DNA of 58,453 nucleotides from Verrucomicrobiota bacterium. Its GTDB lineage: Bacteria; Verrucomicrobiota; Verrucomicrobiia; Limisphaerales; UBA11320. The notes under the pieces were generated by a model. The model was given only the letters and a program-made list of their open reading frames with translations. It did not search any database and was not told the DNA's origin. A program made the position numbers and the translations under genes. This document shows positions 55,251 to 58,453 of this stretch, one piece after another; position 1 is the stretch's first letter; the number at the start of each line of letters is the position of its first letter. The DNA is taken from the NCBI GenBank assembly GCA_016199985.1, contig JACQFQ010000042.1:1-58453 (forward strand), in the 5' to 3' direction.

Positions 55251-56057
55251 ATGAGTGACCCCAATTCCAACGCGACGATCGCTGTGTTTCTGGATCTGGA
55301 AAACATCGCTCTCGGCGCCCGCGACGCCCATTATCCCAGCTTCGACATCCAGAAGGTCCTCGAGCGGCTCCTCCTCAAGGGGCACATCGTTGTCAAGAAG
55401 GCCTACTGCGATTTCGATCGCTACAAGGAGTTCAAGCGGAGCCTGCATGAAGCGGCGTTCGAGCTGATTGAGATCCCTCACCTGCGACAGTCGGGCAAGA
55501 ACTCCGCCGACATCCGCATGGTGGTCGACGCGCTGGACCTTTGCTACACCAAAGGCCACATGGACACCTTCGCCATCATCAGCGGCGACTCCGACTTTTC
55601 CCCGCTTGTGAGCAAGCTGCGGGAGAACGCGAAGACCGTGATCGGCGTTGGCGTGAAGAATTCGACATCCGACCTCTTTCTGAACAACTGCGACGAGTTC
55701 ATCTACTACGACGATCTCGTCCGACAGGAACCCGCCAAGGCGAGGCGGCGCGCCGCTGCGCCCAGCGCCCCGGCGGCGAAGACCGCTCCTGGAGAGAACA
55801 AGGGGCCGTCGCTGGAAAAGGCGTTCGATCTTGTGGTGGAAACCCTGGAGGCGATCCTTGAAGAGCGGGGAGAGAACGATCCCATCTGGGGCTCGATGAT
55901 CAAGCAGGCGATCCGCAGGCTGAACCCCGGGTTCAACGAGCGCGCCCACGGCTTCCGCTCCTTCAACGATCTGCTCGCGGAAGCCCAGAAGCGTGGGCTT
56001 CTGAAGCTGCGCCCCGACGAAAAGTCCGGCGGCTACACGGTTCAGGCGGTGGACTAA
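55251..56057 (+). CDS. NYN-domain ribonuclease-like protein with OST-HTH/LOTUS domain
   Basis: Starts at ATG 55251; the frame is open upstream but overlaps the previous gene and looks non-coding. At 268 residues, the N-terminal NYN (LabA-like, PIN-fold) domain has the acidic residues expected of a nuclease: IAVFLDLENIALG, NSADIRMVVDALDL, and ISGDSDFSPLVSKL. An Ala/Pro-rich linker leads to a C-terminal winged-helix LOTUS domain (about 185-265; GSMIKQAIRRLNPGFNERAH) that in other proteins binds RNA. It is probably a cytoplasmic RNA-processing or RNA-decay factor. It is followed by the tRNA-Cys gene on the same strand. Confidence 0.9.
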   Translation: MSDPNSNATIAVFLDLENIALGARDAHYPSFDIQKVLERLLLKGHIVVKKAYCDFDRYKEFKRSLHEAAFELIEIPHLRQSGKNSADIRMVVDALDLCYTKGHMDTFAIISGDSDFSPLVSKLRENAKTVIGVGVKNSTSDLFLNNCDEFIYYDDLVRQEPAKARRRAAAPSAPAAKTAPGENKGPSLEKAFDLVVETLEAILEERGENDPIWGSMIKQAIRRLNPGFNERAHGFRSFNDLLAEAQKRGLLKLRPDEKSGGYTVQAVD

Positions 56058-56084
56058 AAGGGAAGTTCGATAGAAAAAGAATCC

Positions 56085-56112
56085 TTGCCTGTCCAAGCGG
56101 TGGAACTAATCT
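56085..56112 (+). promoter_or_regulatory. Probable promoter of tRNA-Cys
   Basis: TTGCCT (56085-56090) and TAATCT (56107-56112) are 16 bp apart. They are followed by a GC-rich discriminator-like stretch (GCGGGCGCGCC), typical of stable-RNA promoters under stringent control. The distance to the mature tRNA 5' end is about 35 bp. Confidence 0.45.
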
Positions 56113-56147
56113 GCGGGCGCGCCGAAAATAGAGGGCGCGAATGGAGT

Positions 56148-56222
56148 GGCGGGGTAGCCAAGTGGTAAGGCAGGGCTCTGCAAAAGCCCTATGCGTCGGT
56201 TCAATTCCGACCCTCGCCTCCA
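56148..56222 (+). tRNA. tRNA-Cys (anticodon GCA)
   Basis: The cloverleaf is complete. The acceptor stem is GGCGGGG with CCTCGCC (one G-T pair). The D arm is GCC...GGC. The anticodon stem is GGGCT/AGCCC with loop CTGCAAA and anticodon GCA at 56180-56182. The T arm is GTCGG-TTCAATT-CCGAC. The discriminator base is T, as required for tRNA-Cys, and the 3' CCA is encoded at 56220-56222. It stands alone at the border of the compositionally distinct right end. Confidence 0.97.
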
Positions 56223-56411
56223 ATTTGATAATCAATCACTTAGGAGTTTTCTGCTAACGCCCACTGCTAACATTTCCCAGGATTTCAACCATATTCGCCA
56301 GCATTCGAAGATGTAGGCGGAGGGGGTCACCCGGCGCGGAAGAGCGATTTGACGGGACGCGTTTCCTAAACCAAAAAAACTAACCAATCAGACTTCAGAC
56401 AGGGGCCATTT

Positions 56412-57131
56412 ATGAATCAAGCTGCCCGCGATAACCTTCGCCGGCTCCTCAAGTTAACGCTACTCCTGCTGGGCGTGGCGTTCACATTGGTGGGATGTTT
56501 TTCAAAAGGCCATGCTCTTTCCGGCGAATACATTGTGCAAATAGACTTGAAGGCGTTGCAGCCACTCTCCGCGAGGGATGCCCGCTTCATGATTATGCAG
56601 GCGGATACGAATGAGGTGGTTTCAATTGAGCAAAGCATAGCTAAGGTGCGGTTCACGGAGGCCTTGGCGAAAGGAGGCTTCTTAGTTGTGAGCAACCAGG
56701 CGACGCACGCCGTGTTCTGCACTCTCTCGGCCACCGGCCCTCGATCGTTGGAATACGATCAGCCTGTGTATACGAGCTTTGGAGGAACTTCGACGAGCCA
56801 AACCACGGTCATAAACACTCCATACGGCCCCCAGGCGCACACTACGTATTCCACAACACCGCGAGTCACAGCGCAAACCGGAACGCGGCATGTTAGCCAC
56901 ACGGCCACCGGCCAGGTTGTTACGATACGGGTTTTTGATCTGGAGAAACAAGAGGGACGTTACGTAGAGGTGTTGTCCGGCAAAGCAACAGTGGCTCGCA
57001 TAGGTTTCGTTTCGGAGGAATGGGGACCATTGTTGGCAGATGCCCTAGTTGCGGCGGCGCAGCGTGGCCAGTCACACTTCGACGGTTGGTTCAAATCCAT
57101 CGAGGCCGCCAAGCTTGCACTTTCTAGGTAA
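56412..57131 (+). CDS. Putative lipoprotein of unknown function
   Basis: The start ATG follows AGGGG at 8 bp. The 239-residue protein begins with a lipoprotein signal: basic n-region, LLKLTLLLLGVAFTLVGC, with Cys about residue 29 as the lipidation site. The mature part has GEYIVQIDLKALQPLSARDA, a Thr/Ser-rich low-complexity stretch (SFGGTSTSQTTVINTPYGPQ) and a C-terminal helix. I cannot assign a domain; it is vaguely like small outer-membrane lipoproteins with a Thr-rich linker. Codon use is visibly less GC-rich than in the genes left of the tRNA, which suggests acquisition by transfer. Confidence 0.75.
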   Translation: MNQAARDNLRRLLKLTLLLLGVAFTLVGCFSKGHALSGEYIVQIDLKALQPLSARDARFMIMQADTNEVVSIEQSIAKVRFTEALAKGGFLVVSNQATHAVFCTLSATGPRSLEYDQPVYTSFGGTSTSQTTVINTPYGPQAHTTYSTTPRVTAQTGTRHVSHTATGQVVTIRVFDLEKQEGRYVEVLSGKATVARIGFVSEEWGPLLADALVAAAQRGQSHFDGWFKSIEAAKLALSR

Positions 57132-57373
57132 AGGATTGCAACACGGCCCACTCGAACTCTTTATCGGTGCTCTGTCCACCGCTGCGCAGGGATTCCACTT
57201 CTATGTGCGCAAGTCTCCAGACGGAGCTATGACTGTTGTGCGAAGGTTGATCAGTCGTTCGGACGCGGACCAGTCCGACGCGATCGTGCCAGAGTCCGCA
57301 GGATTCAGGCGCACGCGTAGCAACCAAACACGGGGGGTGACATTTCCTGGTCAAGGAAGCTCGTATGAGGAAC
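57132..57373. other. Gap between converging genes, no gene seen
   Basis: This 242-bp stretch separates the lipoprotein from the nuclease gene. A plus-strand frame runs through it (to 57480) but has no ribosome-binding site, looks low in coding character and overlaps both neighbours, so I do not call it. Confidence 0.5.
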
Positions 57374-58285
57374 TCAGAATTCGTCAGCTGGCAAGTGGGC
57401 ACGGCCAGTTTGAGATGCGTTACGCTTTATGCGTGACACGACTTGTGGCAGCGTCGAAACGCCGCGGAGCAAGAGATTGAAGATGTGGCTGTGGTCGAGC
57501 AATAGCATTGGTGTTCTAGGCTTTGAGGCACTCTTAATCGCCCCTTCGTTGAAGCCGGCGAGTGAGACAAAAATCCCCATCGTATTGTCGGCTTTAGACT
57601 CGATTTTCGCCATGAAAGTATCGATATCGGGAGAGCCAATCGGTTCCTTAGTGAACTTTGTTTCAACCAAGAACGTGGTTCCTTCGATTGTGATCGCCCC
57701 GTCAATTTGTCGTCCGTCGGCCTTGTAACCGGGACGAGCATCCAATTCGAAGTAGATTGCAAGATCGTAAAACCACCTCTCAAACGCATATCCTCCCTCT
57801 TGCAGGCCTAGTTTTTGAGTCAGTTCCGTGAGCTGTTGTTGCAGCTTCACCAGTGACTGTTGTGCAGCCAATCGTTTGGAGGTTTCCTCTTGAGCTTGCC
57901 TACGTCTCACCCCTGCGTTTTCTGATTCTCGGAGGGTTTCGTCTATTTTGTCCACGTCATCCTTCAGTCGGGCGATGGCGATTCTTGCCTCCGGTATGCG
58001 GATTTTTGTATCTTCCTTCCGCTCTAGATCAGGAAAGTGATGCATCTCCGACAAAGAACGCGCCATCTCTAGAATGGCAACATGGCCTCCCTCCGTTTTT
58101 ACGAGCAGAGGCCACAGGAATGCCATATAATCTCGTTTACTTTGATCCGCGTGCCATTGCGCGAGAACGGAATCCTTTATCCGATGTTGCTGGAGAAAGA
58201 GACGGAGTGATGGCTTATACCAGAATGCTTTAAGGAGAGCGTCGTGAGTCAGTTCAATAAATGCTGGGGTGAGTCGTTTGTTCAT
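57374..58285 (-). CDS. Mrr-like PD-(D/E)XK nuclease with coiled coil
   Basis: The ATG (58283-58285) follows AGGGGA at 7-8 bp. The 303-residue protein has an N-terminal helical part (TPAFIELTHDALLKAFWYKP), a coiled coil (about 100-165; RLKDDVDKIDETLRESEN) and a C-terminal restriction-endonuclease-like fold: GYAFERWFYDLAIYFELD, then an acidic residue in RQIDGAITIEG and the E-x-K in FLVETKFTKEP. These fit the PD-(D/E)XK core of Mrr_cat-type enzymes. It could be a methyl-dependent restriction enzyme or part of a larger defence system. No methyltransferase is adjacent inside the window. The helical front part may serve target recognition. Confidence 0.8.
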   Translation of the reverse strand: MNKRLTPAFIELTHDALLKAFWYKPSLRLFLQQHRIKDSVLAQWHADQSKRDYMAFLWPLLVKTEGGHVAILEMARSLSEMHHFPDLERKEDTKIRIPEARIAIARLKDDVDKIDETLRESENAGVRRRQAQEETSKRLAAQQSLVKLQQQLTELTQKLGLQEGGYAFERWFYDLAIYFELDARPGYKADGRQIDGAITIEGTTFLVETKFTKEPIGSPDIDTFMAKIESKADNTMGIFVSLAGFNEGAIKSASKPRTPMLLLDHSHIFNLLLRGVSTLPQVVSRIKRNASQTGRAHLPADEF

Positions 58286-58453
58286 AGCGTGTCCCCTACT
58301 TCAATCGCTAAGCCTAGTGTTCTGTCTCATAAATGACTGGAGTTATTATTTTGACCCAGTATTTTGGCTCCGTGCCACGTATCGCCACACCGATTTGCTT
58401 GGAGCCGCCTGAGCGGCTTGAACTTGAACGATGGGTTAGCGCTCACGGAACTC
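58286..58453. other. Right-edge non-coding DNA with attC-like 3' half
   Basis: No gene is visible. A hairpin AGCCGC-CTGA-GCGGCT (58403-58418) is followed by TTGAACTTGAACGATGGGTT and AGCGC. This resembles the L'-R' end of integron recombination sites, which end in G-TTRRRY. The last bases (TTAGCG) do not fit fully, and I cannot find a matching R'' box on the left side of the hairpin. It may instead be a simple hairpin upstream of the nuclease gene. Confidence 0.25.

Noticed and set aside
56250..56275. Short GCTAAC repeat after the tRNA as an attC left box
   Set aside because: Two GCTAAC copies 13 bp apart have no matching right box or hairpin nearby and do not pair with the right-edge element.
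57049..57480. Plus-strand frame between the lipoprotein and nuclease genes
   Set aside because: It overlaps both neighbours, lacks a ribosome-binding site and shows no protein-like pattern.
56223..58453. Direct repeat of the tRNA-Cys 3' end marking an attachment site
   Set aside because: I searched by eye for copies of the T-arm and acceptor sequence to the right of the tRNA and found none within the window.

Overview
The window is high-GC bacterial DNA that reads like a member of the Verrucomicrobiota, within the wider Planctomycetes-Verrucomicrobia group. This is inferred from gene content and is not a phylogenetic placement. The markers are a DUF1501/PSD1-cytochrome pair, large heme-binding beta-propeller 'dehydrogenases', formylglycine sulfatases, CotH/lamin-tail proteins, a PEP-CTERM protein, thrombospondin-3/C-type-lectin proteins, and many secreted proteins ending in a short FWRVVL- or YYRAVR-type domain. 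Nearly every non-housekeeping gene encodes an exported protein.

The most striking object is at the left edge (1-3582, minus strand). A single reading frame, open from a signal peptide to the window edge, encodes a secreted protein made of about 145 tandem heptapeptides of pattern C-P-x-x-x-T-x. The DNA is a 21-bp tandem array with a 168-bp (8-heptad) higher-order period at its distal end. The other frames are broken shadows (for example a GHxVxxA pattern on the plus strand), so the gene is easy to overlook or misread. A sigma70-like promoter lies just upstream. I do not recognise this protein family.

Region by region: 3706-7188 holds a beta-propeller remnant, a myo-inositol oxygenase and a coupled CotH/lamin-tail protein. 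7312-12711 holds a peroxiredoxin and an overlapping NAGPA-like phosphodiester glycosidase/CotH pair. 13115-18160 holds a serine hydrolase, a tightly overlapping response regulator/histidine kinase/undecaprenyl-diphosphate synthase operon and a small conserved protein. 18270-24445 holds an M64 metallopeptidase with FG-GAP repeats, a CCA-adding-type nucleotidyltransferase and a family-4-like uracil-DNA glycosylase. 24487-29566 is the DUF1501/PSD1 pair. 29792-36561 holds GDP-L-fucose synthase and a sulfatase/sulfatase/transglutaminase-esterase cluster. 36781-43948 holds a subtilase and a 1730-residue isochorismatase-ThuA-propeller-cytochrome fusion. 44014-49406 is an extracellular cluster (PEP-CTERM protein, two paralogous lectins, sugar dehydrogenase). 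49630-55107 is a redox operon (DMFase-like, MauG-like peroxidase, heme-binding propeller). 55251-56057 is a NYN/LOTUS protein.

After a tRNA-Cys(GCA) gene at 56148-56222 the base composition becomes visibly less GC-rich. The remaining DNA carries a lipoprotein of unknown function, a Mrr-like PD-(D/E)XK nuclease and, at the right edge, a hairpin whose 3' half resembles an integron attC end. This looks like the start of an accessory island. Genes are often joined by 4-bp ATGA stop/start overlaps, which gives good support for several operons and start sites.
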